Below, one piece after another: positions 6,383 to 13,776 of a stretch of 18,073 nucleotides of DNA (positions are counted from its first letter, which is position 1; the number at the start of each line of letters is the position of its first letter). A model generated the notes under the pieces. The model searched no databases and was not told the origin of the DNA. It was given only the letters and a program-made list of their open reading frames with translations. This stretch comes from Cytophagales bacterium (GTDB lineage: Bacteria > Bacteroidota > Bacteroidia > Cytophagales > Cyclobacteriaceae), in assembly GCA_003504855.1 (NCBI GenBank), contig DNZD01000013.1, forward strand, positions 1-18,073, written 5' to 3'. Both the position numbers and the translations under genes were made by a program.

Positions 6383-6640
6383 ATGGACCCCATCAAGATC
6401 CTCGGCCTTGTAGCCGGAAGCCTCACCACCATTGCTTTTGTGCCCCAGGTAATCAAGACGTGGCAGAGCCGCTCGGCGAAGGACTTGTCGTTGGGTATGT
6501 TCTCCATTTTTTGCCTGGGTACCCTGGGATGGCTAAGTTATGGCCTCCTCCGCGACGATCTTCCGGTGGTGGCCGCTAATAGCGTTACCCTGGCGTTATC
6601 CGGACTTCTGATCTATTTCAAATTCAGGTTTAAGGACTAG
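6383..6640 (+). CDS. SemiSWEET-family sugar transporter (PQ-loop, MtN3/saliva)
   Basis: An 85-residue three-helix membrane protein of the SemiSWEET family; these dimerise to form a small sugar uniporter. Helix 1 carries the PQ motif (P21-Q22) in LTTIAFVPQVIKTW, followed by the conserved loop SRSAKDLSLGMF. Helix 2 has GTLGWLSYG, with W50 and Y53 at the positions of substrate-pocket residues, and helix 3 has the conserved N66 in VAANSVTLAL. Full family length. ATG 6383 is chosen because a consensus -7 box overlaps the earlier TTG at 6365. It is convergent with the CDF gene, sharing CTAG for both stops. Specific sugar unknown. Confidence 0.92.
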   Translation: MDPIKILGLVAGSLTTIAFVPQVIKTWQSRSAKDLSLGMFSIFCLGTLGWLSYGLLRDDLPVVAANSVTLALSGLLIYFKFRFKD

Positions 6641-7560
6641 TTGTCGCACACCTCTGCGGCACACGGTCCCTGTTCGCATTCGGTTTCCAGCGTCACATGA
6701 TTGATATGTGCATGCTCCATGGCATGACGGAGTGTTGATTTGATTTCTTGCTCTTGCCCGCGGGTGGTGCCATCGCGCAACACGAGATGGGCCGTCATCG
6801 CATTCTCGGTTGAGCTGATCGCCCACACGTGAATGTGGTGAATGCCAGCGACGCCGGGAATGGCCAGCACCGTTTTACGGATTTGTTCAAGGCCAATTTC
6901 CCCGGGCACACCATCCAGGGAGAGGCGCAAGCTTTCGCGCAACAATCCCCACGTGCCATAGAGTATGACACCGGCGATGATGATGGACAAGACATTGTCG
7001 ATCCAGTACCATTGGGTGTAGTACATCAGGATGCCGCCCACTACAATGCCCGCCGACACGAGGGCATCACTCAGCAAATGCAGATAGGCACTGCGGATGT
7101 TAATGTCCTTGTTGCGCTCCCGGAAGAAAAAGAGCGCTGTAACTCCGTTGATGAGGATGCCGACGCCAGCAACCACAGCAATGGTAAATCCGGGGAGGGA
7201 TTCTGGCGGATCGAAAGTTTTGTGAATGGCTTCAAAAGCAATTCCTCCGATGGAGAAGAGCAGAACTACGGCATTAAACAATGCAACTAAAATGGAAGTC
7301 TTGCGGAAGCCATAGGTGTATTTGTTGTTTGGCTTTACCCGAAGCAACCAGAAGGCGAGGAGCGACAATGCCAATGTTCCCACGTCTGCCAGGTTGTGCG
7401 CAGCATCGGAGAGCAGCGAGAGGGAGTGAACAGCGAAACCTGCCACCACCTCCACCACAACAAATAACAGGTTGAGGACAATGCCGGCTATGAAGGCCGT
7501 ACTTGCCCGCGACGGTGCGGCATGGTGATGATCGTGAGGGTGATGATGATGATGCTCCAC
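6637..7560 (-). CDS. Cation diffusion facilitator (CzcD/ZitB-type zinc efflux)
   Basis: A 307-residue CDF antiporter that would export Zn2+ or related divalent ions across the inner membrane in exchange for protons. Two HxxxD metal sites typical of Zn-type CDFs are present: H55/D59 in LLSDAAHNLADV on helix 2 and H161/D165 in YLHLLSDALVS on helix 5. Six spans are visible, then a cytoplasmic C-terminal domain from about residue 215 with HHIHVWAISSTENAMTAHLVL. The N-terminus has nine His in residues 3-13, and the extreme C-terminus has three Cys (CEQGPCAAEVC). The start is GTG 7560; an in-frame stop at 7564-7566 rules out anything upstream, and a -7-like box lies just before it. Convergent with SemiSWEET through a shared CTAG. 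Confidence 0.93.
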   Translation of the reverse strand: MEHHHHHPHDHHHAAPSRASTAFIAGIVLNLLFVVVEVVAGFAVHSLSLLSDAAHNLADVGTLALSLLAFWLLRVKPNNKYTYGFRKTSILVALFNAVVLLFSIGGIAFEAIHKTFDPPESLPGFTIAVVAGVGILINGVTALFFFRERNKDINIRSAYLHLLSDALVSAGIVVGGILMYYTQWYWIDNVLSIIIAGVILYGTWGLLRESLRLSLDGVPGEIGLEQIRKTVLAIPGVAGIHHIHVWAISSTENAMTAHLVLRDGTTRGQEQEIKSTLRHAMEHAHINHVTLETECEQGPCAAEVCDN

Positions 7561-7564
7561 TCGT

Positions 7565-7572
7565 CAAAGGTA
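7565..7572 (-). promoter_or_regulatory. Candidate -7 box for the CDF gene
   Basis: Read on the minus strand this is TACCTTTG, a full match to TAnnTTTG, separated by four bases from the GTG start at 7560. Transcription would begin at or very near the start codon, predicting a leaderless mRNA. No convincing -33 TTG is found. Confidence 0.4.
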
Positions 7573-7665
7573 ATAGTGCGGTTTTGTGTTTTGTTAGTGT
7601 CGAAAGAAAAATGATCACTACCTGCAACCCTGATGCAACAAGCGACACCTCCATGCAACGTTGTT

Positions 7666-8181
7666 TCAGAAGGGCCGCAACATCGCCTCGTATGGATCTC
7701 CGCGCAAGCCGAGTAGTTGCGCAAAGGCGGGCTCTGTTTTCATGCCGCTTTTCTTTAACTGTAACACCTGATCACTGAATACTACTCCTCTTTCGTTCAG
7801 TATTTTATGTTCATTGATCATGTGAATGTATCCTGCCTGTTGACGGGTGGGCACTGCTTGCAGGAAAATTTCTATCAGGAACCCGTCAAGCCTGAAATTC
7901 GCTATGAGGGTAGGTATGCCACGCACGGCAACCTGTTGTGTAATGAGGTTCGGCCCACCAAATAAGTTAGTAAGGTGCTTTTCAGCATTATCCAATTCTC
8001 TGGCACATCCCAGAATGTCCAGATCGCTGCCGTCTATGAACAGATCCAGCGGCAGGGTGCCTGCCAACACGGGATCATAGATGGCCAGATTCTCCATCAC
8101 CTGCTTATCATGTAGCAATTTGTATCCACGTCGCTGGACTGCTGAACCGCCGGAGAGGTATGACAAATCGAAGAAATCCAT
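7666..8181 (-). CDS. DUF4269 protein, nucleotidyltransferase-like
   Basis: A 171-residue soluble protein from ATG 8181; a TTG at 8217 would add twelve residues not typical of the family. It matches DUF4269: an opening MDFFDLSYLSGG, a helix, then YDPVLAGTLPLDLFIDGSDLDILG, which contains a GSDLD element (51-55) resembling the GS..DxD metal-binding motif of the polymerase-beta nucleotidyltransferase fold. A third acidic position could be the Glu of FLIEIFLQAVP. The C-terminal half (GYIHMINEHKILNERG, GMKTEPAFAQLLGL) also follows the family. No activity or substrate is established to my knowledge. It is monocistronic and divergent from the alpha-crystallin-like gene. Confidence 0.82.
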   Translation of the reverse strand: MDFFDLSYLSGGSAVQRRGYKLLHDKQVMENLAIYDPVLAGTLPLDLFIDGSDLDILGCARELDNAEKHLTNLFGGPNLITQQVAVRGIPTLIANFRLDGFLIEIFLQAVPTRQQAGYIHMINEHKILNERGVVFSDQVLQLKKSGMKTEPAFAQLLGLRGDPYEAMLRPF

Positions 8182-8298
8182 GCTCAAATATCCCGGAATA
8201 GAGTCAGTTTGACACAACCCATTGCTATTTTAATGACGGAATGGCGGGAATCCTTGTAGGTACAACAATTGTGAAGGATAAACCAACAGTATACGCAC
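8182..8298. promoter_or_regulatory. Divergent intergenic region with palindrome TTGTA-GG-TACAA
   Basis: This region must drive the DUF4269 gene leftward and the alpha-crystallin-like gene rightward. A perfect inverted repeat with 5-base arms, TTGTA-GG-TACAA, sits at 8254-8265, extended by CA to resemble the element at the ygiD start (TTGTAGATACAACA there, TTGTAGGTACAACA here). Nothing coding is supported in it. Confidence 0.35.
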
Positions 8299-8682
8299 AT
8301 GAAAGCAAATCTGAATATTCCCAAAGAGCTGTTAACGAGCATCGACCTGATGAATACGTTGAATGGAGGTACTTCAGAACCCAAGGTTCGGATGAAGCAG
8401 TTTAGTACGCACCGTGAAATAAAAGTGACCATTCCTGGCGTGCCACTGGAGCAGATCAAGATGGAGATCAACAACCATCAGTTGATGATATATTACCTCA
8501 CGGAAATTGTATCACAGGACGTGCAAGTTCAGTTTCCACGCATGCTGTATAACAAAGGCATTCCCTACTTCGTGGATGCAGAACATATCACGGCTGAAGA
8601 GGAGGGGCAAACCCTCGTGCTTCACCTGCCCTTCAATGACCTGGCCAACGGCTATCACCGCGACATTCCCCTGTCCAGATAA
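8299..8682 (+). CDS. Hsp20/alpha-crystallin-like protein, divergent
   Basis: A 127-residue soluble protein. Residues 38-66 (HREIKVTIPGVPLEQIKMEI, then NNHQLMIYY) reproduce the start of the alpha-crystallin domain, in which a strand, the PGV turn and an N-N-x-L strand are typical. Residues 84-118 have PYFVDAEHITAEEEGQTLVLHLPF, matching the later strands in which newly made sheets end in a short hydrophobic motif. The N-terminal 35 residues are not conserved in appearance, and no C-terminal IxI/V anchor is obvious apart from RDIPLSR. It may be a small heat-shock-protein relative acting as holdase, but the divergence leaves function open. Convergent with the serine hydrolase with nine bases between stops. 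Confidence 0.65.
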   Translation: MKANLNIPKELLTSIDLMNTLNGGTSEPKVRMKQFSTHREIKVTIPGVPLEQIKMEINNHQLMIYYLTEIVSQDVQVQFPRMLYNKGIPYFVDAEHITAEEEGQTLVLHLPFNDLANGYHRDIPLSR

Positions 8683-8691
8683 GGACTAACA

Positions 8692-9942
8692 TCAGTCAAT
8701 GATGGCGGCATAGGTAAGCATCTTAAAGCGTTCGGCCGTGTTTACCGTATTGCCATAAATGTTCGTGTAGATCAGGGCTACGAGTTTTTCGCGGGGATCA
8801 CCCCAATACTGAGTATTGAATGCGCCGCCCCAGGAGAACGAACCCACCGAATAAATTGACTGGTGGTCATTCGCATTGGTCTCCAAAGAAAACCCAAGTC
8901 CGAATGCTGTCGTAATCGGTGGTTGCAGTTGGTTGGTCAGCATCAACTCCACGGTCTTGCGACTGAGGAGGCGGACGCCGTTGAATTCGCCTTTGTTGAT
9001 GAATAGCTGAAGAAATTTGGCGTAGTCCTCAATGGTAGAACTAAGTCCTGCGCCACCGGAATAGTAAGTACCCGCCAGTGTCGGATAGTCTACGTTCACG
9101 CCGTCAAACACCTTGTCCTCCAGCTTTACTAAGCCATTTCGGTTGGAGTAAAGTCGCACCAACCGATCGTGCTTTTCCTTAGGCAGATAAAAGTAGGTGT
9201 CGTTCATGCCCAGGGGCATGAATATCCGCTTGCGGAAAAACTCATCCAGTGACATGCCGGAAACGGTTTCAACCAGGTATCCCAGCACATCAATGCTGAG
9301 GCTGTACGTGAACTGTTCGCCGGGCTGGTGCTTCAGGGGCAGGGTACCCAATGCTTTCATTCGGTCGGCCAGCACGTCTTTGTCGTTGCCAATGCCGCTG
9401 GGAATTTTCTTTTTGGCGTAGATGGCTTTGAATTCCTGACTGCCGATACCGGCGTAGTCAATTCCGGAAGAGTGGGTGAGCAGCTGGCGGATCGTGATTT
9501 CACTCTGGGCGGGTATCGTGGAATAAGTCGTATCACTCCAATTCAGCGTTTTCAATACGGTTGGACTTTTGAATTCGGGAATGTATTTTGAAATGGGCTC
9601 ATCGAGCGTGAACTTCCCTTCTTCCACGAGCATCATAACGGCAAGGCTTGTTATGGCTTTCGTTTGCGAGGCAATTCGAAATATGTCGTCCCTTCGCATG
9701 GCTTTCTGCCGCTCCACATCGCTATATCCATACGCCTTATGGAGCATCACTTTTCCATTGCGGGCGATGAAGACCACGGCACCCGGGATGGCCTTTTTGC
9801 TCATCAGGTCATTAATATATTGGTCTATCCTGGCCAGGCGGTCTGCTGACATTCCATTTTCGGCCGGCTTTCCGGGAACGAAAACCTGGGCTGAAGTCAG
9901 CCCCGTACAGAGCAACAATGCAAAAGCGACGATGTATTTCAT
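8692..9942 (-). CDS. Secreted serine hydrolase, beta-lactamase (class C/esterase) family
   Basis: A 416-residue protein with signal peptide (MKYIVAFALLLCTGLTSAQ). The penicillin-binding/beta-lactamase fold is shown by the nucleophile motif SQTK (S92-K95) in FRIASQTKAITSLAVMMLV, the family element LLTHSSGIDY (154-163), the YSL catalytic-Tyr motif (Y213) in GEQFTYSLSIDVLGYLVE, GGAGLSSTIEDYAKF, and a late FSWGGAFNTQYWGDP block in the place of the KTG/HxG strand. These proteins are usually esterases or D-aminopeptidases rather than true beta-lactamases, so antibiotic resistance should not be inferred. Complete and of normal length, apparently monocistronic; located in the periplasm or exported. 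Confidence 0.92.
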   Translation of the reverse strand: MKYIVAFALLLCTGLTSAQVFVPGKPAENGMSADRLARIDQYINDLMSKKAIPGAVVFIARNGKVMLHKAYGYSDVERQKAMRRDDIFRIASQTKAITSLAVMMLVEEGKFTLDEPISKYIPEFKSPTVLKTLNWSDTTYSTIPAQSEITIRQLLTHSSGIDYAGIGSQEFKAIYAKKKIPSGIGNDKDVLADRMKALGTLPLKHQPGEQFTYSLSIDVLGYLVETVSGMSLDEFFRKRIFMPLGMNDTYFYLPKEKHDRLVRLYSNRNGLVKLEDKVFDGVNVDYPTLAGTYYSGGAGLSSTIEDYAKFLQLFINKGEFNGVRLLSRKTVELMLTNQLQPPITTAFGLGFSLETNANDHQSIYSVGSFSWGGAFNTQYWGDPREKLVALIYTNIYGNTVNTAERFKMLTYAAIID

Positions 9943-10032
9943 AAGGTAGCGGTTAGGCCGATGAAGATAGGAAATTTCGCCCCAAACCGGATGATTGGCT
10001 TTGGGATGATGATTCGATAAATTGCCAATACC

Positions 10033-11427
10033 ATGATCCGCACTAAACTATTCCTGCTGCTTGCCTTGCTGGCCACCGGTGTTGTCACCATGGCGCAGCG
10101 GGCAACCCCGACTTTAACACTCAATTCGAACCCGATCTTTGCCGACAAGAACGACTCAATTACATATGCCCGGCTTCGTGCGCTTATGAACACGACCACC
10201 CAGGTGACGAAGGCAGACGGGCAAAGGCTCGACAGTCTTTTCAATCAGTTGAAGGAGATTCAGGCAAGAAGCATTGGGAATCGGTTGGTTTACCGGTCGA
10301 CGCGATCTTTTGTAACCCTGGAAGCTTTGCTGAAAAAACAAGTAAGCCCCGACACCGTCACCCGGCTATCCATCGCTGACTATCCAGGCAAATCCCTGCC
10401 ACCTGCCGTATTGGAGTGTATCAATCTGAGAGAATTGGAACTGGTCAATACAAGACTCCGTGCTTTGCCGGCGCAACTGGACAAACTTGTGAAGCTGGAG
10501 GGTATCTATGTTTATAATAATGCATCAGGTCGCCATTTGAAGTTGGGGCGCAACCATCATGTTCGTCAATTGATTCTGCAGGGCATCACCCAACAGAATT
10601 TGCCGCGCAACTATAAAAATTTTGTTCGCCTTGATTCCCTGGAATTGTCGCGCAACATCGGCATGCGTGAGTTCCCAAAGATTTCGGGTAACCGGAATCT
10701 GGTGAAGCTGAACCTGATGGAAAACCTGATCACCCTCAAGGACCTGAGGCGCGGTAACCCTACCTTGCGCGACTTGAATCTGTCGCGGAACCGTATAACC
10801 CGTGTTCCTGCTGCCATGGGCAAGTTTCCGGCGATGCGCAAACTCATTCTTAATGCCAACGAGATAGCTGTAGTTGATCCGGCATTAGCCGGACTTGTCA
10901 GCCTGGAGAACCTCGGCTTCTATCAGAACCAGCTCACCGCGATTCCACCCGCCGTCATGTCACTCACCAACCTGCGGACCATTGATTTGTATTACAACAA
11001 GATCAGTAATCTTGACCCCGGAATAGGCAGGTTGCAAAATCTTCGGGTCCTGTACCTCTCACATAATAACCTCAGTGAACTTCCGCCCTCCATCGGAGAC
11101 CTTAGGTTGCTGGAAGAGTTGTACGTGCATGACAACAAGCTGAAATCAATTCCTGCCGAAATCAATCAACTTAGCAAGCTGCGTGTGCTTCGGATCAATA
11201 ACAATTTTCTCTATACGCTACCGGATAATTTATTGCCGCTTCAGCGATTGGAAAACCTGGATGTATCACACAATTATCTGTTTCAATTTCCTGATGAATG
11301 GGCCAGCTTGCCAAAGCTTCAGGTATTGGGGCTCATGAGTAACCCATGGGACGACAAGGAGGCACTTGGAAAAGTAGTGAACACCTTACGGGAAAAGGGC
11401 ATCACCTGTATCTACGCCGGTAACTGA
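10033..11427 (+). CDS. Secreted leucine-rich-repeat protein
   Basis: A 464-residue protein with a signal peptide (MIRTKLFLLLALLATGVVTMAQ), a region of about 80 residues without recognisable domain, then roughly twelve to thirteen LRRs from about residue 110 to 440. Typical units are LRDLNLSRNRITRVPAAMGK, LRVLYLSHNNLSELPPSIGD and LEELYVHDNKLKSIPAEINQ, with the 23-residue LxxLxLxxNxLxxLPxxI spacing. Some early repeats (around residues 160-185) are degenerate. There is no kinase, GTPase or C-terminal sorting domain. LRRs usually bind proteins; the partner is unknown. Two bases separate its TGA from the stop of the convergent amidohydrolase gene. Confidence 0.92.
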   Translation: MIRTKLFLLLALLATGVVTMAQRATPTLTLNSNPIFADKNDSITYARLRALMNTTTQVTKADGQRLDSLFNQLKEIQARSIGNRLVYRSTRSFVTLEALLKKQVSPDTVTRLSIADYPGKSLPPAVLECINLRELELVNTRLRALPAQLDKLVKLEGIYVYNNASGRHLKLGRNHHVRQLILQGITQQNLPRNYKNFVRLDSLELSRNIGMREFPKISGNRNLVKLNLMENLITLKDLRRGNPTLRDLNLSRNRITRVPAAMGKFPAMRKLILNANEIAVVDPALAGLVSLENLGFYQNQLTAIPPAVMSLTNLRTIDLYYNKISNLDPGIGRLQNLRVLYLSHNNLSELPPSIGDLRLLEELYVHDNKLKSIPAEINQLSKLRVLRINNNFLYTLPDNLLPLQRLENLDVSHNYLFQFPDEWASLPKLQVLGLMSNPWDDKEALGKVVNTLREKGITCIYAGN

Positions 11428-11429
11428 AT

Positions 11430-12563
11430 TTACTTTTCTTCGGGAAATAGTTTCGCATCAATACCTGGAATAACCCGGAGTGCATTCTTGTAATATACTT
11501 TCCGGAGTACGGAATCAGGTAATTCGAGGCCATACATTTTCCAGTGGGCGTGCCGCTTGCGGTAGTAATCAAAATACTCATCCGCTGTTTCAAGCACCCG
11601 GAAGTAGGTGTAGTATTCTTCCATTTTATACGTGTCTTTGCCAAACATCACCCGGTCCTGGTACTTGATCATAAAGTTTCGGGCGAAGCGGGGCTGGCGG
11701 CCTAATTCGGCGAGTACAGCACCCAACTCGGTGTAGACATTGGGCATTTCATCAAATAGTTTTCCCAGCCTTTCGAGGTCATTACCAAACCAGCCCAGGT
11801 GGGCATTGATGAATTTGGTATTTGGATGTTTGCGGAAAACGTTGTGCTGTTCGCCCATGATCTGTTCAAAGGGCGGGTATTTTTCAGGGGACCGGTACCG
11901 ATCGGGTTCTTGTTTCAGTTCCAGCCATCTTTCATTGTACTTGTCTTTGGGTTGCCAGAACGATACGGGTTCACCAGAGTGAATAAGCACCGGGATACCG
12001 AGTTCCCCGCACTTCGCCCAAATCGGATCAAGCCGGGGGTCGTCGATGGCGATACGCTTTCCCTGGTTATCGCTGTCGGTGAGGCCTAGTTGCTTATAGA
12101 CTTTCAGTCCGCGGACACCCTGCTTCACACCTTCTTCCAGAAGTCGCAACGGCTCTTCGGGCCATCCGGGATCGTTCAGGTTCTCAAAGTTGATATTGAG
12201 AAATATGGCGAATCGCTCCGGGTGATTTTGTTTTACGTTGTCGAGTGTCCATTCAAGATATTTGCCACGGAAGCCACTGAGGTTAACCATCACGCCCATG
12301 TTGAGTGAATCCATTTCGGCCACCAGTTTATCCAGGTTTTGAATGGGCATCACCCACTGGTGATTGTGCACATCGATGAATGGGTATTTCGCGTGACGGA
12401 GTGGATGGGCCGGCACCTTGAGCGTTGAAACAGGCTCATAGTCTTCGACATCCATCACGTTATTACGGTACTGGATTTTCCCGATGGCCCAGTAGACCAA
12501 TCCAAGAAAAACCAGTACCGATAAGGATACGAGGAAGCCTCGTTTGAAGGTGATCCCCGCCAT
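11430..12563 (-). CDS. Membrane-anchored amidohydrolase_2 family protein
   Basis: A 377-residue protein with one N-terminal membrane span (about 10-28) and an extracytoplasmic TIM-barrel domain of the amidohydrolase_2 type. Metal-site residues are visible in order: H66 and H68 in FIDVHNHQW, K154/K157 in VRGLKVYKQLGL, H195 in IPVLIHSGEP, H255 in FINAHLGWFG and D310 in RVMFGKDTY. Family members hydrolyse lactones or decarboxylate aromatic acids; nothing here picks a substrate. The gene starts three bases after the DUF2911 stop, so the pair forms an operon with this gene second. Convergent with the LRR gene, with two bases between stops. Confidence 0.88.
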   Translation of the reverse strand: MAGITFKRGFLVSLSVLVFLGLVYWAIGKIQYRNNVMDVEDYEPVSTLKVPAHPLRHAKYPFIDVHNHQWVMPIQNLDKLVAEMDSLNMGVMVNLSGFRGKYLEWTLDNVKQNHPERFAIFLNINFENLNDPGWPEEPLRLLEEGVKQGVRGLKVYKQLGLTDSDNQGKRIAIDDPRLDPIWAKCGELGIPVLIHSGEPVSFWQPKDKYNERWLELKQEPDRYRSPEKYPPFEQIMGEQHNVFRKHPNTKFINAHLGWFGNDLERLGKLFDEMPNVYTELGAVLAELGRQPRFARNFMIKYQDRVMFGKDTYKMEEYYTYFRVLETADEYFDYYRKRHAHWKMYGLELPDSVLRKVYYKNALRVIPGIDAKLFPEEK

Positions 12564-12566
12564 GGA

Positions 12567-13115
12567 TTATTGCACCTTAACAGGAACGCGAACGAGTGTC
12601 TTGTCCCACACAAAATCCATATTGATGGCTGTGCTGTCGCTGCTGAACTTAATCACAAATTGTTCGGTCTCGTCAGCAGAAGAAACGGGTACTTCTACTT
12701 TTACCACGTCTTTGGAATAGTCGGGCTCGTTGATGCCAAAATAAACTCCGAGTTCACTGTTTAAGCCTACCTGGAAAGAAGTAGCTCCGGGCACAGCATA
12801 CATGCGGTATGTACCTGCATTTACCTGCTTACCGGCAAAGTCAACATTCTTGCTGAATGTAATTTCAGTAGCGGCATTGGCACCCAGGCGCCAGTATTTA
12901 CCGTAAGGTTGAAGGGCTCCGTCTTTCTCTTCGCCAAAAATCAGGCGGCCCTTTTTGTAAGGCTGGCAGTAGGTGACTTTGATGTCGAGGCCATTGGCGC
13001 TGAAGCTGTCCTCTTTGAAGGGACTCTTCTTGGCTACAACCAGGGCACCATAGAGTACGACGCCAATCAGCGCTACTCCGAGAACACCGAGTCCGATAAA
13101 AATCTTGCGTTTCAT
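12567..13115 (-). CDS. DUF2911 protein, N-terminally membrane anchored
   Basis: A 182-residue protein from ATG 13115; the frame stays open upstream to 13253 but those 46 residues look like intergenic translation and would precede a clear membrane segment. MKRKIFIGLGVLGVALIGVVLYGALVV is the anchor or signal (span about 5-26). DUF2911 features follow: VTYCQPYKKGRLIFGE, LQPYGKYWRLGANAATEITFSK and GKQVNAGTYRMYAVP, then a strand-rich end. The family is widespread in Bacteroidota and of unknown function; WRLGANAAT is its signature. First gene of an operon with the amidohydrolase, spaced three bases. Confidence 0.88.
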   Translation of the reverse strand: MKRKIFIGLGVLGVALIGVVLYGALVVAKKSPFKEDSFSANGLDIKVTYCQPYKKGRLIFGEEKDGALQPYGKYWRLGANAATEITFSKNVDFAGKQVNAGTYRMYAVPGATSFQVGLNSELGVYFGINEPDYSKDVVKVEVPVSSADETEQFVIKFSSDSTAINMDFVWDKTLVRVPVKVQ

Positions 13116-13227
13116 GTTGTTAAAGGGGTTTGTTGGGGGAATGAATTTCGGCCCAAGGTAGTCAATCCCGGGCCACGGTCTGTGGTCGGTTTTGACATCC
13201 AAAATATTGTGGCGGAAGGGGAGAAAA

Positions 13228-13551
13228 TCAGGCCGCGCCCCGCATTTCTTCAATCATTTCGCGTTCGCGCTGCGAAAATTCGGAGGTAGTGGTCCCGGGC
13301 ATAGCCGCATGGAAGGCCTCCAGGGATTCGTAAAAACGAAGGCGGTGTTTCCAGATCAGTTTGGCACCGATGGCTTCTTTGAAAGACTTCAGCGTGCTGC
13401 GGTCATCGATCCAATACAAATCATGCGTAGCCTCACCCGGGTAGTTTTCGATGTAACCGGGCATGGTCCGTTGATCGGAATGGGCGAGTTTTCTCCTCAC
13501 ATCATCGCGAAAGTCCGTCGTGCCACTGATATATACTGTAGTCCAGCTCAT
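13228..13551 (-). CDS. Conserved-looking small hypothetical protein
   Basis: A 107-residue soluble protein without signal peptide or span. It is rich in Trp, Tyr and charged residues: MSWTTVYISGTTDFRDDVRR, then DLYWIDDRSTLKSFKEAIGA and KLIWKHRLRFYESLEAF. The composition and good codon pattern indicate a real gene. The WIDD...FKxAIGxKxIWKxRLRF block looks like a conserved core that I associate with Bacteroidota proteins of unknown role. It lies 112 bases upstream of the DUF2911 gene on the same strand and could be in the same transcription unit. A TAATTTG sequence upstream of the start resembles a -7 box. No function proposed. Confidence 0.7.
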   Translation of the reverse strand: MSWTTVYISGTTDFRDDVRRKLAHSDQRTMPGYIENYPGEATHDLYWIDDRSTLKSFKEAIGAKLIWKHRLRFYESLEAFHAAMPGTTTSEFSQREREMIEEMRGAA

Positions 13552-13776
13552 GAATGCAATCCAAATTAAAAAGTGTCGCTAACGAAACCAGACCTAATAA
13601 TATTCGGGTGTTGTTGTTGACGGCCAATTAGTATATGGGTGGCCGCTGGATGATTCCGTCAGGATACTCCTTGAACGTAAGAATACGTTGATAAGTTTGG
13701 ATGAAATGGAAGTTGGAATTTGGAATTTAGAAGTTGGAATTTGGACAGTTCGTGGGTGAAGTTAAGGGACCCGTGT
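13552..13776. other. Intergenic region with short direct repeat
   Basis: No coding sequence is supported in these 225 bases. The right part holds the tandem repeat described at 13709-13745; the left part carries the presumed promoter of the 107-residue gene. The region also follows the SDR stop, so transcription from the SDR ends here, but I see no convincing terminator hairpin. Confidence 0.5.
13709..13745. repeat. Two-copy direct repeat, 21-base period
   Basis: GAAGTTGGAATTTGGA occurs exactly at 13709-13724 and at 13730-13745, a 16-base unit repeated with a period of 21, with GGAATTT-like sequence in between. It consists of variants of TTGGAA. It lies wholly between genes, close to the SDR stop. 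Such TTGGAA-type repeats may be dispersed elsewhere in the genome, which this window cannot show. Confidence 0.75.

Noticed and set aside
6829..7290. Plus-strand open frame opposite the CDF gene
   Set aside because: The CDF protein is complete with both HxxxD sites; the opposite frame has no family features.
7528..7556. GAT/ATG-rich simple-sequence run suggesting a microsatellite
   Set aside because: It encodes the His-rich N-terminus of the CDF protein; codon repetition explains it.
8182..8217. TTG start extending the DUF4269 protein by twelve residues
   Set aside because: DUF4269 proteins begin near the MD-x-x-x-L-x-YL pattern encoded from ATG 8181.
8692..9942. Reading the serine hydrolase as a beta-lactamase resistance gene
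   Set aside because: The SxxK and YSL motifs identify the fold only; the family is dominated by esterases and peptidases.
13116..13253. N-terminal extension of the DUF2911 frame
   Set aside because: It would place 46 unconserved residues before a clear membrane anchor beginning MKRKIF; the later ATG at 13115 is preferred.
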